NCBI GenBank assembly: GCA_903845125.1
Contig: CAIMWS010000359.1
Span: 1 to 45,065, forward strand
DNA: 45,065 nucleotides
Source: an uncultured Verrucomicrobiota bacterium
Lineage (GTDB): Bacteria > Verrucomicrobiota > Verrucomicrobiia > Limisphaerales > UBA1319
Direction: 5' to 3'
A program made the position numbers and the translations under genes. Under the pieces are notes generated by a model. That model had not been told where the DNA came from. It did not search any database and saw nothing but the letters and a program-made list of their open reading frames with translations. Numbering within the stretch: the first letter of the stretch is position 1; each line of letters opens with the position of its first letter. Below, one piece after another: positions 1 to 8,962 of this stretch.

Positions 1-185
1 GCCAGGGCGGCGGGACAGTAAACACAGCTACCGCGCGGGAGCGGGCAATTGGAGCATTGGTGAAATTCCAGCCGGACCCAATCCGGGTGCGGACGCCCAT
101 CGGACTTAGTATCAGCCACCTGCCGCGGATCCACCTTGAATTCAAACAATCGGCCAGATTCCATGGAGATGCGGTACTCGATCAT
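1..185 (-). CDS. Small cysteine-rich conserved protein, 5' part (runs off the window)
   Basis: Reading leftward from an ATG at 185, 61 codons stay open to the window edge, so this is the N-terminal part of a gene whose end is missing. An in-frame TGA (191-189) just upstream supports this start. Two CxxC pairs are visible, C44-x2-C47 and C54-x2-C57, in a context reading HQCSNCPL and YCPAA. This resembles small conserved proteins with an N-terminal beta segment and four cysteines that could bind a metal; I recall these as DUF6901-like, but the family name is from memory and uncertain. The cysteine pairs suggest a zinc or Fe-S site, which is inference. It is divergent from the histidine kinase, with about 150 bp between them. 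Confidence 0.7.
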   Translation of the reverse strand, partial: MIEYRISMESGRLFEFKVDPRQVADTKSDGRPHPDWVRLEFHQCSNCPLPRGSCVYCPAAL

Positions 186-344
186 GCCTCATATGAAACA
201 CCACCTTGAACGGATTTACAAATTCATTCCGCGGCGGATGTTGGTGAGCCATTTATCCCCAAAACATCCCCAGCAGAGATTCCGGACCACCAGGAAACGG
301 GCTGGACGCATCCCGGAAAAAGGGGCAGATTGCCATGGTGGCCG

Positions 345-2300
345 ATGAAAAAAGTCGCCCTCATATTTCTGGTGGCCGTCCTGCTGCCCAGCTTGGTCCT
401 CGCCTGGCTGGCCATCCGTTCCCTGCGCGATGAGCACCTCATTTTGCGGCACCAGGAATCCGTGATTTACCAAAGCCGGGTGGATGCCCTGGCCAGCCAG
501 GTGCGCAGCCAACTGGCCATCCGGCAACGCGAACTGGGGCTGGTGGTGGAATCGTTGGTGTCCGGCCAGACGCCCCGCGCGGTGGCCCCACTTTTCGATC
601 AGCACCTCCACCAAAACTGGCCCCTGGCGGAAATCGGCTTCGTGGTGGACCTCAATGGGGTGATCCTGTGCCCCACGGCCACCAGCCGGCAGGAAGCCCG
701 GCGGTTTAACTTCGACAACGGCTCCTTCCTGGGCAACCGCGAAGCCACAGAGGCGTTTGTCTCCAATAATAAGGGATTCAACGTCAACCAATGGGGATCG
801 AGGCAATCCTTTCAGCAAAACCTCAGGCCGGCCGCGGACGGCCAGCCGGGGCCTCAGGTGGCGATCCCTTCCGCCCCGCCTCCCGGCCAGTCCCCCAATG
901 GCCTCAGCCAGGCGACGCAACCGGTGGCCCCAGCCGTGGAATACGGGGGCAATTATCTGAAGCAGGTCGTGGCCCAGCGTAAAACCGCCACCCAAAACAC
1001 CGTGGTGCCGCAAAGCCGGGGGCCGGGGGTGCAAGGGGAGCCGTTTTCCCGGATCACGATTGCCGAAGCCGAATTCAACCGGCTGATCGGGGATGCCAAC
1101 GAGGGCACCATGGCCCGTTTCCTGAACAACCAGCTCAAGCTTTGGATCTGGTACCGCTCGCTCCGCGATCCGCAGATTGTTTTTGGCGCGCAATGCGATC
1201 TGGATCGACTGGTGGAGGATTTGCGGCCCTTTTTCGCGCCCGCCGCGCCCAGCCAGCAGGAGCCAGGCGGAGAAAGCCCGGGCATTTCACAAACCAGCTC
1301 GGCGCGCCCGGGCAAAACCACCACCGACCTGGCGTGCGTAGCCCTGCTGGATGACACCGCCCGGCCGCGCATCCAATCGCACCCGCAATTCACCACGGAC
1401 TGGAAACACCCGTTTGTGGCGGCGGAAATCGGCGAAGCCTTGCCGCATTGGACGGCCGGCCTCTATTTCCTGAACCCGGCACATTTCAACGAGGCCGCCC
1501 GCACGGTCCAAATCATCCTGGGCCTCGTCGTCTGCCTGCTGCTGCTGGCCATCGGCGGCGGTAGCTGGCTGATCGTCTCGGATCTGCGCCGGGAATTAAA
1601 CCAGGCACGGTTGAAGACCGATTTTGTGGGCAACGTATCGCACGAGCTGAAAACACCCCTGACCTCCATTCGCATGTTTTCCGAGCTGCTGGCCGAAGGC
1701 CGTGTGGCCGATCCGGACAAGCAGAACCATTACCTCAAAATCATTCTGGCGGAATCCTCCCGCCTCACGCGGCTGATCAACAATGTCCTCGATTTCGCCC
1801 GCCTGGAACGGGGGGAAAAACAATACCATTTCTCCCCGCAGGATGTGGGCCAGATCGTGGCCGGGGTGGTGGAAACTTACCGTCCCCACCTGGAAGCCAA
1901 AGGCTTTAAACTGGCGGCCAGCTGGCCAGCCGAAGCTTTGGAAGCGGATATCGACCCGGACGCCATCGCCCAGGTGGTGGTGAACCTGTTGTCCAACGCC
2001 GAAAAATTTGCCAATGGCCGCCAGGAAATCGAAGTGCAGGTGGGGGCGCGAAAACCGGGCCAGCCCATGATCGAAGTCAGCATCCTGGACCGGGGCATCG
2101 GCGTGCCCAAAGGGTGCGAGAGCCGGATTTTCGAGAAGTTTTTCCGAGCCCACGATTCACTCTCCTGGGGCATCCCCGGCTCGGGCCTGGGGCTGACCCT
2201 GGCCCGGCAGACGGCCCGCGCCCACCACGGGGACGTGGTTTACGAACCCCGGCCGGAAGGGGGCAGTATTTTCCGCCTGCGGATCCCCGGCCGCTCATGA
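345..2300 (+). CDS. Membrane-bound sensor histidine kinase
   Basis: Transmembrane sensor kinase of a two-component pair. Numbered from an alternative TTG start at 330 (656 aa): first membrane helix about 7-27, a long extracytoplasmic sensor region about 30-390 with a Pro/Gln/Gly-rich stretch near 185-245, second helix about 393-417, HisKA H-box (NVSHELKTPL) with phospho-acceptor His438, N-box around Asn552 (NLLSNAEKF), G1 box (DRGIGVP), F box (IFEKFFR) and G2 box GSGLGL about 617-622. All ATP-binding motifs are intact. The ATG at 345 begins directly with a Lys-Lys/hydrophobic export signal, but an AGGGG sits at ideal spacing for the TTG at 330, so the start is ambiguous by five codons. The stop overlaps the response regulator start (ATGA), so the two are translationally coupled. 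The ligand is unknown; the sensor region matches no domain I can name. Confidence 0.93.
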   Translation: MKKVALIFLVAVLLPSLVLAWLAIRSLRDEHLILRHQESVIYQSRVDALASQVRSQLAIRQRELGLVVESLVSGQTPRAVAPLFDQHLHQNWPLAEIGFVVDLNGVILCPTATSRQEARRFNFDNGSFLGNREATEAFVSNNKGFNVNQWGSRQSFQQNLRPAADGQPGPQVAIPSAPPPGQSPNGLSQATQPVAPAVEYGGNYLKQVVAQRKTATQNTVVPQSRGPGVQGEPFSRITIAEAEFNRLIGDANEGTMARFLNNQLKLWIWYRSLRDPQIVFGAQCDLDRLVEDLRPFFAPAAPSQQEPGGESPGISQTSSARPGKTTTDLACVALLDDTARPRIQSHPQFTTDWKHPFVAAEIGEALPHWTAGLYFLNPAHFNEAARTVQIILGLVVCLLLLAIGGGSWLIVSDLRRELNQARLKTDFVGNVSHELKTPLTSIRMFSELLAEGRVADPDKQNHYLKIILAESSRLTRLINNVLDFARLERGEKQYHFSPQDVGQIVAGVVETYRPHLEAKGFKLAASWPAEALEADIDPDAIAQVVVNLLSNAEKFANGRQEIEVQVGARKPGQPMIEVSILDRGIGVPKGCESRIFEKFFRAHDSLSWGIPGSGLGLTLARQTARAHHGDVVYEPRPEGGSIFRLRIPGRS

Positions 2301-2989
2301 AAAACAAGGTTCTCATCGTGGAAGACGACGCCCATATCCGGCTCGGCCTGGAGGAAATCCTGACCGGGGATGGCTGGGAGGTGCGTTCCTGCGACCACGG
2401 CAGCCAGGCGCTGGCGGCGGCGCGCGAATTCCAGCCCGGCCTGATCCTGCTGGACATCATGCTGCCGGGCTTGAGCGGCTACGAGATCTGCCAGCAACTG
2501 CGCGGAGCCAAGGTGCTGACGCCCATCCTTATGCTCACCGCCAAAAGCCAGGAAATCGACAAAGTCGTGGGCCTGGAGCTGGGAGCCGACGACTACGTGA
2601 CCAAGCCGTTTGGCGTGCGGGAATTGCTGGCCCGCATCCATGCCTTGATGCGCCGGGCCCGCCCCGCCCCGCCCGAGGCCGCGGCCGGCGGCACTTTCCA
2701 AATCGGGGCGGCGCAGATTGACCCGCGGAAATACCAGGTGCAACGAGGGAGCGAAGTCTTCGAGCTGACCGCCAAGGAACTCAAGCTCCTCCAACTGTTG
2801 CACCAGCATCCCGGCGTGGTCTTTTCGCGGGATCAATTGCTGAACGAAGTCTGGGGATACCGTTACTTCGGCACCACCCGCACGCTGGACCAGACCATCG
2901 TCCAGCTCCGGAAAAAACTGGGCGATCCCGCCGCCGCCCCCAAACATCTGCAGACCGTGCACGGGATCGGTTACCGGCTGGCGATATAA
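2297..2989 (+). CDS. OmpR/PhoB-family response regulator
   Basis: DNA-binding partner of the kinase just upstream. From the ATG at 2297 the protein is 230 aa, the usual size for OmpR/PhoB regulators. The receiver domain (1-120) has the acidic pair D10-D11, phospho-acceptor D53 (LLDIMLPG), T81 and K103 (TKPF). The C-terminal winged helix (about 135-230) shows the typical LTAKELKLL helix, the RDQLLNEVWGY segment and a final GIGYRL. The frame stays open further upstream into the kinase gene, but the 2297 start gives a canonical MKNKVLIVEDD beginning and the ATGA overlap. Its targets are not shown; the exported hydrolase-like gene 107 bp downstream on the same strand is the obvious candidate, by position only. 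Confidence 0.96.
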   Translation: MKNKVLIVEDDAHIRLGLEEILTGDGWEVRSCDHGSQALAAAREFQPGLILLDIMLPGLSGYEICQQLRGAKVLTPILMLTAKSQEIDKVVGLELGADDYVTKPFGVRELLARIHALMRRARPAPPEAAAGGTFQIGAAQIDPRKYQVQRGSEVFELTAKELKLLQLLHQHPGVVFSRDQLLNEVWGYRYFGTTRTLDQTIVQLRKKLGDPAAAPKHLQTVHGIGYRLAI

Positions 2990-3096
2990 TTCCGCGCGGC
3001 AGGCCCACCCGGCCGCCGCGCGCCGGCAAACCGAGCCAGAATTGGCCGCAATTGGCCATTGAATAAATCGGGCTGTCGGGCATGCTGTAGAAACCT

Positions 3097-6030
3097 ATGA
3101 AATGGACTTTGTGGTGTGCGGTTTGGGCTGGCCTCGCTGGCCAGGTGGCGGCCCAGACGGTGATCCCGGAGCTGGATCCCAAGGAACCGGCGGGCAGCCG
3201 CCCCTACGAGATGATTGAAGCCGCACGCCGCGAGGACCATGCCCCCACCTTGAAGTTCGACCACCTGGCGGGCTGGAAAGTGGAGGTGGCGGGGGACACC
3301 TCCGCCACCCTGCAGGCCACCCGCAGCCAGGAGGTGTGGCACCGGCCGGTGGCGCGGTTGAAATACCAGGGCAACGGCAAATCCGGCGCCGAGCCGAAAG
3401 TGTATCTGATCCCGCCCCAGCCCGTAGCCGTGCCGGCCCGAGCCAGCGCGGTCGATCTCTGGATCCACGGCAACCGCTGGGATTGGGAAAATCCGCCGGA
3501 CACCCCGCCGGTGAAGGTGTCCCTGCATTTGCGGGACGCCGGCTGCCACACCAACCGCCTGCTGGTGGATCGGGTGCGCTGGCAGGAATGGTGGCTGGCC
3601 CACCAGCAAATGCCCACCAATCTGGCCGCTCCCGTGTGCCTGGAGCGGATTGAAATCGCCGGCGGGTGGCAGAAGGATCCCCGCGAGATTTATTTCGATT
3701 CCATCCGGTTTTACGAGGAGCAAACCGGGCCGCTGGCTTTCGAGCCCCGGCCCCGGCGCAACCTGAAACTGTGGCCCGGGCAATCCCCCGGCGCCAATAC
3801 CGGCCCTGGCACCCTGCCCTTTCCGACCCGCGAAACCACCATCCTGCCGATGCACTTCGAAAAAAACCACCGCACCTGGATGGAGCGCCGGGGCCCTGAC
3901 CTGTATGCCTTTCACTATGAAGGCAGCGACGGACGGCTGGCCTATTTTTTCGACGCCAGCCAGGGCCTGTCCAGCCTGCGCGCTGAATTCAATGGCAGCC
4001 CGATCGCCACCTTGATGAAGGAGGGAAAAATCCGGTTCGATGAATCCAAAAGCCAGGCTCTGAAGGCGGTGAAAAACCAGGCCGGAACCGTCACGGCCAC
4101 CTACGCGGACGGCACGGAATTGAGCCTTCAAATCTGGCAGAAATCATTGGTGCTGGATGTCATCAACCGGACTGGCGAGGCGACCGGATTGGATTTCGGC
4201 CATCTGCCGGATGCCACCCGGCCACGGACCTTCTGGATGCCGTTTTTAAATTACGCCGGCAGCCAGCCTTTGATTCTCCTCTCCCAGGCCGGGGCGCAGC
4301 GGGTGTTCTCCTCCATCTGGGTGGATTGGTACCGCTCGAACGGCTCCGAGCTGTTCGGCCCGGAAACCGGGCCCACCAACCAGGCGCGCATCAACGGCGG
4401 GGTGCGGTATTTGAAACGCACGGACGGGGTCCGCAATCCCCTGTTTGAACGGATCTTCATCACGGTGTCGCCGCGGGTGGAGGAAGTGCTGCCCACGGTC
4501 GCCAACCCGGCAGGCTTGCATGCCCGGCAGGCGGCGGACCGTTTGTGGCAGGAGACCTGGGGGCCGGATAATTATGAAAAGCAGATGCAGCGCAGCCGCA
4601 CGTTGCGGGCTTACGGCATTGAAAAGCTGATCCAGTGCAACCATGAGATCAGCTGGCGGGACGGCGGTGAAAGCTTCACCCTGCGGCGCCACGCCGCCCC
4701 GAAAAAAGGCGGGGACGAAGCCTTGCGCCAATATGTGGCCCACCAGCGCGGCCTGGGCTGGCTGGCGGGGCTTTACAGCAACTATACCGATTTCGCGCCC
4801 GTCAACGAGTTCTGGACCCCGGACGCGGTGCAACGCCTGCCGGATGGCAAATGGCGATCCGCCTGGCCGCGCTGCTGGGCGCTCAAGCCGCTGAGCGCCG
4901 TCCAATTCGACGCCGTGCTCGCCCCCTGGATCAAGCAAGTGTTCAACCCCAGCAGCGCCTACACCGATGTGCATACCGCGGTGGCTCCCTGGGGCTACCT
5001 TGATTGCGACGCGCGGACGCCCGGGGCCGCCACTTTCGCCCAGACTTTCTACGCTTACGGCGAACTTTTGCGCAACGACTCCCGGGTGTATGATGGACCC
5101 ATCTTTTCGGAGGGATCTTATCACTGGCTGTATGCCGGGCTGGCCGATGGCAACTACGCGCTGGCTTACAACAACCGGCCCCTGGCCAAGGAACCGCTGC
5201 TGCCAGTCTTTGATCTCTACCAGATCCACACCCGGGAATGCGACATCGGGATGGGCTGGACCGCCAACTTCTGCGATGCCATCCCCGATTGGCGCAAGCC
5301 GGAAAACCTGGACCGGGCCATTGACCGGTTCCTGCTGCACACCCTGGCCTACGGCCATATCGGCTGGCTGGTGGAGGAGGAGCACGGGATGGCCCGCACC
5401 TGCCGGTCCTATTACCTGCTGCAGGCGGTCCAGGCCCGCTACGGATTGGAAACGCCCCAACGGATCGCCTATTGGGATGGCCAGGGGCTGGTGAACGTTT
5501 CCGAGGCGCTGGACCGGAATCTGCCCGCGACCCGGCGCCAGCTCCATGTCGAATACGCCAACGGCTTGAAACTCTGGCTGAATGACCATCCCACTGAAAA
5601 CTGGGTGGTGGAGGCCGATGGCCGGAAACGGATTCTGCCGCCGGCCGGGTGGGCGGCCTGCCACGCGAAGTCCGGCCTGGACAGCTATTCGGCGCTGGAA
5701 GGCTCCCGGGTCGATTTCCTGGCCTGCCCGGAATACCTCTATCAGGATGGCCGCGGCCAGCTCTTTTCCACCCCGGCGGCCGCCTCCCGGGGTGGCCTGG
5801 CCATCCGCCCCTTGAACGCCCGGCAGCTGGAGGTGGTGCACATCTCCGGGGAGGAGGCATTCACGGTGCGGCGGCCATTCGGGCGCCGGGGTTCCGCCAC
5901 TGTATGTACAGCCTTCGAGGCCAGCGGCAGGCCATTGCCGGCGCCGGCCCTGACCGGCAGCGCCACGGAGACCACCATCCAGCCCCGCCCGGGCGCGGTG
6001 CGCTACGTCATCGAATTCAGCGGCCGATGA
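3097..6030 (+). CDS. Large exported glycoside-hydrolase-like protein (beta-sandwich plus TIM-barrel)
   Basis: 977 aa with a clear signal peptide (about 1-20, ending AQVAAQ-type). About residues 45-240 look like a carbohydrate-binding or galactose-binding-like beta-sandwich rich in Trp and Tyr. About 255-480 look like a second beta domain. About 490-830 read like a (beta/alpha)8 barrel of a retaining glycosidase, with strand-end acids such as D624 (AYTDVHTAV) and E672 (IFSEGSYHW) as plausible catalytic residues; this assignment is a guess from position and context. The C-terminal 130 residues are beta-rich. The organisation recalls GH36/GH101-like clan folds and DUF5696-type proteins, but I cannot place it in a numbered family. 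It probably acts in the periplasm or outside the cell on a polysaccharide or glycoconjugate. It follows the two-component pair by 107 bp, so the regulators may control it. Confidence 0.75.
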   Translation: MKWTLWCAVWAGLAGQVAAQTVIPELDPKEPAGSRPYEMIEAARREDHAPTLKFDHLAGWKVEVAGDTSATLQATRSQEVWHRPVARLKYQGNGKSGAEPKVYLIPPQPVAVPARASAVDLWIHGNRWDWENPPDTPPVKVSLHLRDAGCHTNRLLVDRVRWQEWWLAHQQMPTNLAAPVCLERIEIAGGWQKDPREIYFDSIRFYEEQTGPLAFEPRPRRNLKLWPGQSPGANTGPGTLPFPTRETTILPMHFEKNHRTWMERRGPDLYAFHYEGSDGRLAYFFDASQGLSSLRAEFNGSPIATLMKEGKIRFDESKSQALKAVKNQAGTVTATYADGTELSLQIWQKSLVLDVINRTGEATGLDFGHLPDATRPRTFWMPFLNYAGSQPLILLSQAGAQRVFSSIWVDWYRSNGSELFGPETGPTNQARINGGVRYLKRTDGVRNPLFERIFITVSPRVEEVLPTVANPAGLHARQAADRLWQETWGPDNYEKQMQRSRTLRAYGIEKLIQCNHEISWRDGGESFTLRRHAAPKKGGDEALRQYVAHQRGLGWLAGLYSNYTDFAPVNEFWTPDAVQRLPDGKWRSAWPRCWALKPLSAVQFDAVLAPWIKQVFNPSSAYTDVHTAVAPWGYLDCDARTPGAATFAQTFYAYGELLRNDSRVYDGPIFSEGSYHWLYAGLADGNYALAYNNRPLAKEPLLPVFDLYQIHTRECDIGMGWTANFCDAIPDWRKPENLDRAIDRFLLHTLAYGHIGWLVEEEHGMARTCRSYYLLQAVQARYGLETPQRIAYWDGQGLVNVSEALDRNLPATRRQLHVEYANGLKLWLNDHPTENWVVEADGRKRILPPAGWAACHAKSGLDSYSALEGSRVDFLACPEYLYQDGRGQLFSTPAAASRGGLAIRPLNARQLEVVHISGEEAFTVRRPFGRRGSATVCTAFEASGRPLPAPALTGSATETTIQPRPGAVRYVIEFSGR

Positions 6031-6126
6031 CCGCTGCGCGGGGAATGGCCGAGGGGATTTTGCGCAAAACCCGGGCCTTGAATTTCGCGTTCGACAGCCC
6101 AAACCCAGCCCGCTAGGCTGAGGATC

Positions 6127-7017
6127 ATGACACAAGAACCGTTGTTGCGATTGGAGTTGCCGGGCTTGACCAAACTGAAGAGTGGGAAGGTGCGCGAGGT
6201 TTTCGACCTGGGCGACCGCCTTTTATTCGTGGCTTCAGACCGGATTTCGGCTTTTGACTGCATCATGCCCAACGGCGTTCCCCGCAAAGGGGAAGTGCTC
6301 ACCCAAATCTCCCATTTTTGGTTTGACCAGACCGAAAGCCTGGTGCCGAACCACCGCCTGGCGCGCGCGGAAGATCCCCTGCCGACCGTGCTGCAACCCT
6401 ACGCCGACCGCCTGGGGCGCCGCAGCATGCTGGTCCGCAAAGCCCAGCCACTGGCCATTGAATGCGTGGTGCGGGGCTACCTGGCCGGCTCCGGATGGAA
6501 GGAATACCAGTCAAGCCAGACGGTTTGCGGGATCCAGCTGCCGCCCGGGCTGAAAGAATCCTCGGAGCTGCCCGAGCCGATTTTCACCCCGGCCACCAAG
6601 GCGGAAACCGGCCATGATGAAAACATCCCCTTCGAACGGGCAGCGGAAATCGTGGGCCCCGCGATCGCCGGGCAGGCCCGGGATTTGAGCCTGCGCATAT
6701 ACAAGCAAGCCCGCGAATATGCCCGCACCCGCGGCATCATCATCGCCGACACCAAATTCGAATTCGGCCTGGCGGATGGCCAATTGATCCTGATCGATGA
6801 GGTGCTTACGCCGGATTCTTCGCGGTTCTGGCCCGCCGATCAATACCAACCCGGCAAAGGCCAGCCGAGCTTTGACAAGCAATTTGTGCGCGACTACCTG
6901 GAAACGCTGGATTGGAATAAGACCCCGCCCGCTCCGGCCCTGCCGCCGGAAGTGGTGGCCAGGACCACCGCCAAATACCTGGAGGCCTACCAACGGCTGA
7001 CGGGCAAGAATCTTTAA
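6127..7017 (+). CDS. purC: Phosphoribosylaminoimidazole-succinocarboxamide synthase
   Basis: SAICAR synthetase of purine biosynthesis: joins CAIR and L-aspartate using ATP. It has 296 aa, the length of the longer bacterial/yeast-type enzymes rather than the ~240 aa E. coli type. Diagnostic stretches are visible in order: GKVREVFDLGDRLLFVASDRISAFD near the N-terminus (nucleotide-binding glycine/lysine region), ECVVRGYLAGSGWKEY about 117-132, the acidic DTKFEFGL segment about 207-214 and EVLTPDSSRFWPADQY about 224-239. The ATG at 6127 is preceded by GAGGATC, giving a usable ribosome binding site. It is followed after 34 bp by the recombinase gene on the same strand. Cytoplasmic housekeeping enzyme; no anomalies seen. 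Confidence 0.97.
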   Translation: MTQEPLLRLELPGLTKLKSGKVREVFDLGDRLLFVASDRISAFDCIMPNGVPRKGEVLTQISHFWFDQTESLVPNHRLARAEDPLPTVLQPYADRLGRRSMLVRKAQPLAIECVVRGYLAGSGWKEYQSSQTVCGIQLPPGLKESSELPEPIFTPATKAETGHDENIPFERAAEIVGPAIAGQARDLSLRIYKQAREYARTRGIIIADTKFEFGLADGQLILIDEVLTPDSSRFWPADQYQPGKGQPSFDKQFVRDYLETLDWNKTPPAPALPPEVVARTTAKYLEAYQRLTGKNL

Positions 7018-7051
7018 AGGAACGGATGCGCTTTGGGGCCGCGCCCGCGGG

Positions 7052-8029
7052 GTGCGGCCCAACCCTGCCGTGCAAGCACTGGTCGAGGATTTTCTGCAAT
7101 ACCTGCGCCACGAAAAGGGCCAATCGGAATTCACGCAGAAAACCTACGCTTACCTGCTGGGGCATTTCGTGATCTGGGCCAAAACGCAGGGCTTGGAGCA
7201 CTGGGAACAGGTGCAGTTGGATCACCTCTCGGCTTACGTGAACCGGGAGCGCCAGCGGGATGTCCTCAATCCCCAGGGAAAGCCCATCAGAAAACTCAGC
7301 GCCGAGACGGTTTACCTGGAAATGGCCGCCCTGCGGGCTTTTTACCGGTATTGTGAAGGCGAAAAACTGCTGGCCGCCAACGCCGCCGAAAATTTATCGC
7401 TGCCCCGCCGCTGGGAGCGCCTGCCCAAAGCGTTGTCGGGCTCGGAAATCGAACAATTGCTGAAGCCGGCCCGGCCGGAGACCCCGGACACCCTGTGCGA
7501 TCAGGCGTTCCTGGAAATCTCCTATTCCTGCGGCCTGCGCCTGGCGGAACTCTGCGGCCTCCGCTTGGAACAGTTGCATCTGGAGGCGGGCTTCATCACC
7601 GTGGTGGGCAAAGGCAACAAGGAACGGGTGGTGCCCATTGGCCGCCAGGCGGTGGAAACCGTGCAGCGCTACCTGGAACTGGGCCGTCCCAAACTCCTCA
7701 ACGAGCGCAGCCCGGCCCAGGTGTTCTTGAACCACTGGGGCCGCGCCCTGGCCACCAGCACCCTGTGGCTCCGGGTTAAAAAGCGGGCCCGCCTGGCGGG
7801 CATGGACCGTAATGTGACCCCGCACATGCTGCGCCACAGCTTCGCCACGCACCTGCTGGAGCATGGGGCGGATTTGCGAATCATCCAGGAATTGCTCGGC
7901 CATGCCAGCATCAACACCACGGAGCACTACACCCACGTGGCCGGCCACCGGCTCAAGGAAATCCACCGGCGCTTCCACCTGCGGTCAGAGGTCGTGAAGG
8001 ATTCAGCTTCACCCCGGCGGAGAACCTGA
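7052..8029 (+). CDS. XerC/XerD-type tyrosine recombinase
   Basis: Site-specific recombinase of the Xer family, expected to resolve chromosome dimers at dif. From the GTG at 7052 it is 325 aa: a SAM-like core-binding domain (about 5-105) and a catalytic domain (about 120-310). The full catalytic set is present: R163 (SCGLRLAEL), K187 (GKGNKERVVPI), H258 and R261 (HMLRHSFATHLLEHGADL), H284 (LLGHASINTT) and the nucleophile Y293 (EHYTHV). The start is uncertain: GTG is the first plausible in-frame start, and the good AAAGG site at 7016-7020 better serves an out-of-frame ATG at 7026. It lies 34 bp after purC. With one Xer-like gene in view I cannot tell XerC from XerD. It converges with the pseudopilin gene, only 18 bp apart, with no terminator visible between them. 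Confidence 0.93.
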   Translation: MRPNPAVQALVEDFLQYLRHEKGQSEFTQKTYAYLLGHFVIWAKTQGLEHWEQVQLDHLSAYVNRERQRDVLNPQGKPIRKLSAETVYLEMAALRAFYRYCEGEKLLAANAAENLSLPRRWERLPKALSGSEIEQLLKPARPETPDTLCDQAFLEISYSCGLRLAELCGLRLEQLHLEAGFITVVGKGNKERVVPIGRQAVETVQRYLELGRPKLLNERSPAQVFLNHWGRALATSTLWLRVKKRARLAGMDRNVTPHMLRHSFATHLLEHGADLRIIQELLGHASINTTEHYTHVAGHRLKEIHRRFHLRSEVVKDSASPRRRT

Positions 8030-8047
8030 TGGCACCGGGGGGCGCGG

Positions 8048-8902
8048 CTATGGCAGCAACTGGTCGGCATGCGGCTGGTGATCGCTGTTCCATCGTTTCA
8101 GCCGCAAATCGTCCAAATCATATAACTTTTCTTCTTTGGGAGCCTCCACATGCCCATCGCACAACACAATATTTTCGGCGTTGTTGTGCCGTCCTCGATT
8201 GGCCGCCTGGTAACCCGCCCGAAAGGCCGACTTGGGATTCGCCAGGCGATTCCGGACATTGATATCCAGCAAGGCCATGCCGGTGTGGGCATCGGCGGCT
8301 TTCACCCCGTAAAGGAGGTCGATCACCGCCGAGGAAAGGCGCACCAAAGTGGCATCCCCAATGGCGATCATATCGCTGGGGACCAGGATTTTGTTTTCGG
8401 GAATCCGGGCTTCGGCAAGGCTGGCCCCCAGGAAATTGCCGTCCGGATCGATTTTGGAGTAGATCCCCCCCAAGCCCAGGTCGCTCAACGGGTATTTCAC
8501 GCCATTGGCATTATACCCGTAGCTTCCCAAGGGAACCGCCACCTCATTGCCATCCACACTGGCTCCTTTGTAAGCGGGACAACGGTAAAGCGGATCCAGC
8601 CATTTATGAGCCGTGTAAGGCGTCAATTGGGTATGCCAATACAGCGTGGGCTGGTCGGTGAAACTATCGTAATTATACACCGGGTACGACTGATAATCAT
8701 GGACGTAGGAACTTAAACCCACACCCAGCTGGCGCAGGTTGCTTTTGCACTTCAACGATTGCGCCAGGGATTTGGCTTCACTGATCGAGGTCAGCAGCAG
8801 TGCCACGAGGATGGCTATGATGGCTATCACCACTAAAAGCTCGATCAGCGTGAAGGCCGGGGGCAGGTTCCGCCCCCCAACGCCACACCGCAGCCCTGCC
8901 AT
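8048..8902 (-). CDS. Type II-secretion-like pseudopilin with H-X9-DG C-terminus
   Basis: About 284 aa from the ATG at 8902; an ATG at 8953 would add 17 residues but lacks a ribosome binding site and a normal leader. The N-terminus is a class III prepilin signal, [22 protein letters not shown], with F17 as expected first mature residue, conserved Glu at 21, and Ala instead of the usual Gly before the cleavage site. The middle contains paired cysteines and Gly/Tyr-rich strands ([11 protein letters not shown]). Near the C-terminus is H-(9 residues)-DG ([12 protein letters not shown]), the hallmark of the DUF1559/H-X9-DG pseudopilins expanded in Verrucomicrobiota and Planctomycetota. It would be cleaved by a prepilin peptidase and sit in the inner membrane or a pseudopilus. 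It follows the exported protein gene (8963-10027) by 60 bp on the same strand and probably shares its transcript. Confidence 0.9.
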   Translation of the reverse strand: MAGLRCGVGGRNLPPAFTLIELLVVIAIIAILVALLLTSISEAKSLAQSLKCKSNLRQLGVGLSSYVHDYQSYPVYNYDSFTDQPTLYWHTQLTPYTAHKWLDPLYRCPAYKGASVDGNEVAVPLGSYGYNANGVKYPLSDLGLGGIYSKIDPDGNFLGASLAEARIPENKILVPSDMIAIGDATLVRLSSAVIDLLYGVKAADAHTGMALLDINVRNRLANPKSAFRAGYQAANRGRHNNAENIVLCDGHVEAPKEEKLYDLDDLRLKRWNSDHQPHADQLLP

Positions 8903-8962
8903 CTTTGGACGGATTGAGAAACGCCTGTGTGCCTGACTTGCGCAAGGCCACATACCAAGCCG

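Noticed and set aside
2114..2296. Response regulator starting at 2114 inside the kinase gene.
   Set aside because: The receiver domain begins at the 2297 ATG with the canonical VLIVEDD strand; the upstream part is out-of-frame kinase sequence.
6058..6069. 12-base palindrome TTTTGCGCAAAA between the barrel protein and purC.
   Set aside because: Short self-complementary AT/GC runs of this kind also occur by chance (a similar one lies near 10391); no second site or hairpin loop supports a function.
4246..6135. Very long open frames antisense to real genes (also 216-1193, 2971-4131, 13834-15300, 16823-17638, 37873-40125 on the minus strand and 11399-12817 on the plus strand).
   Set aside because: They mirror clear protein families on the other strand; their translations are Gly/Pro/Arg/His-rich with no family motifs, the usual result of high GC at third codon positions.
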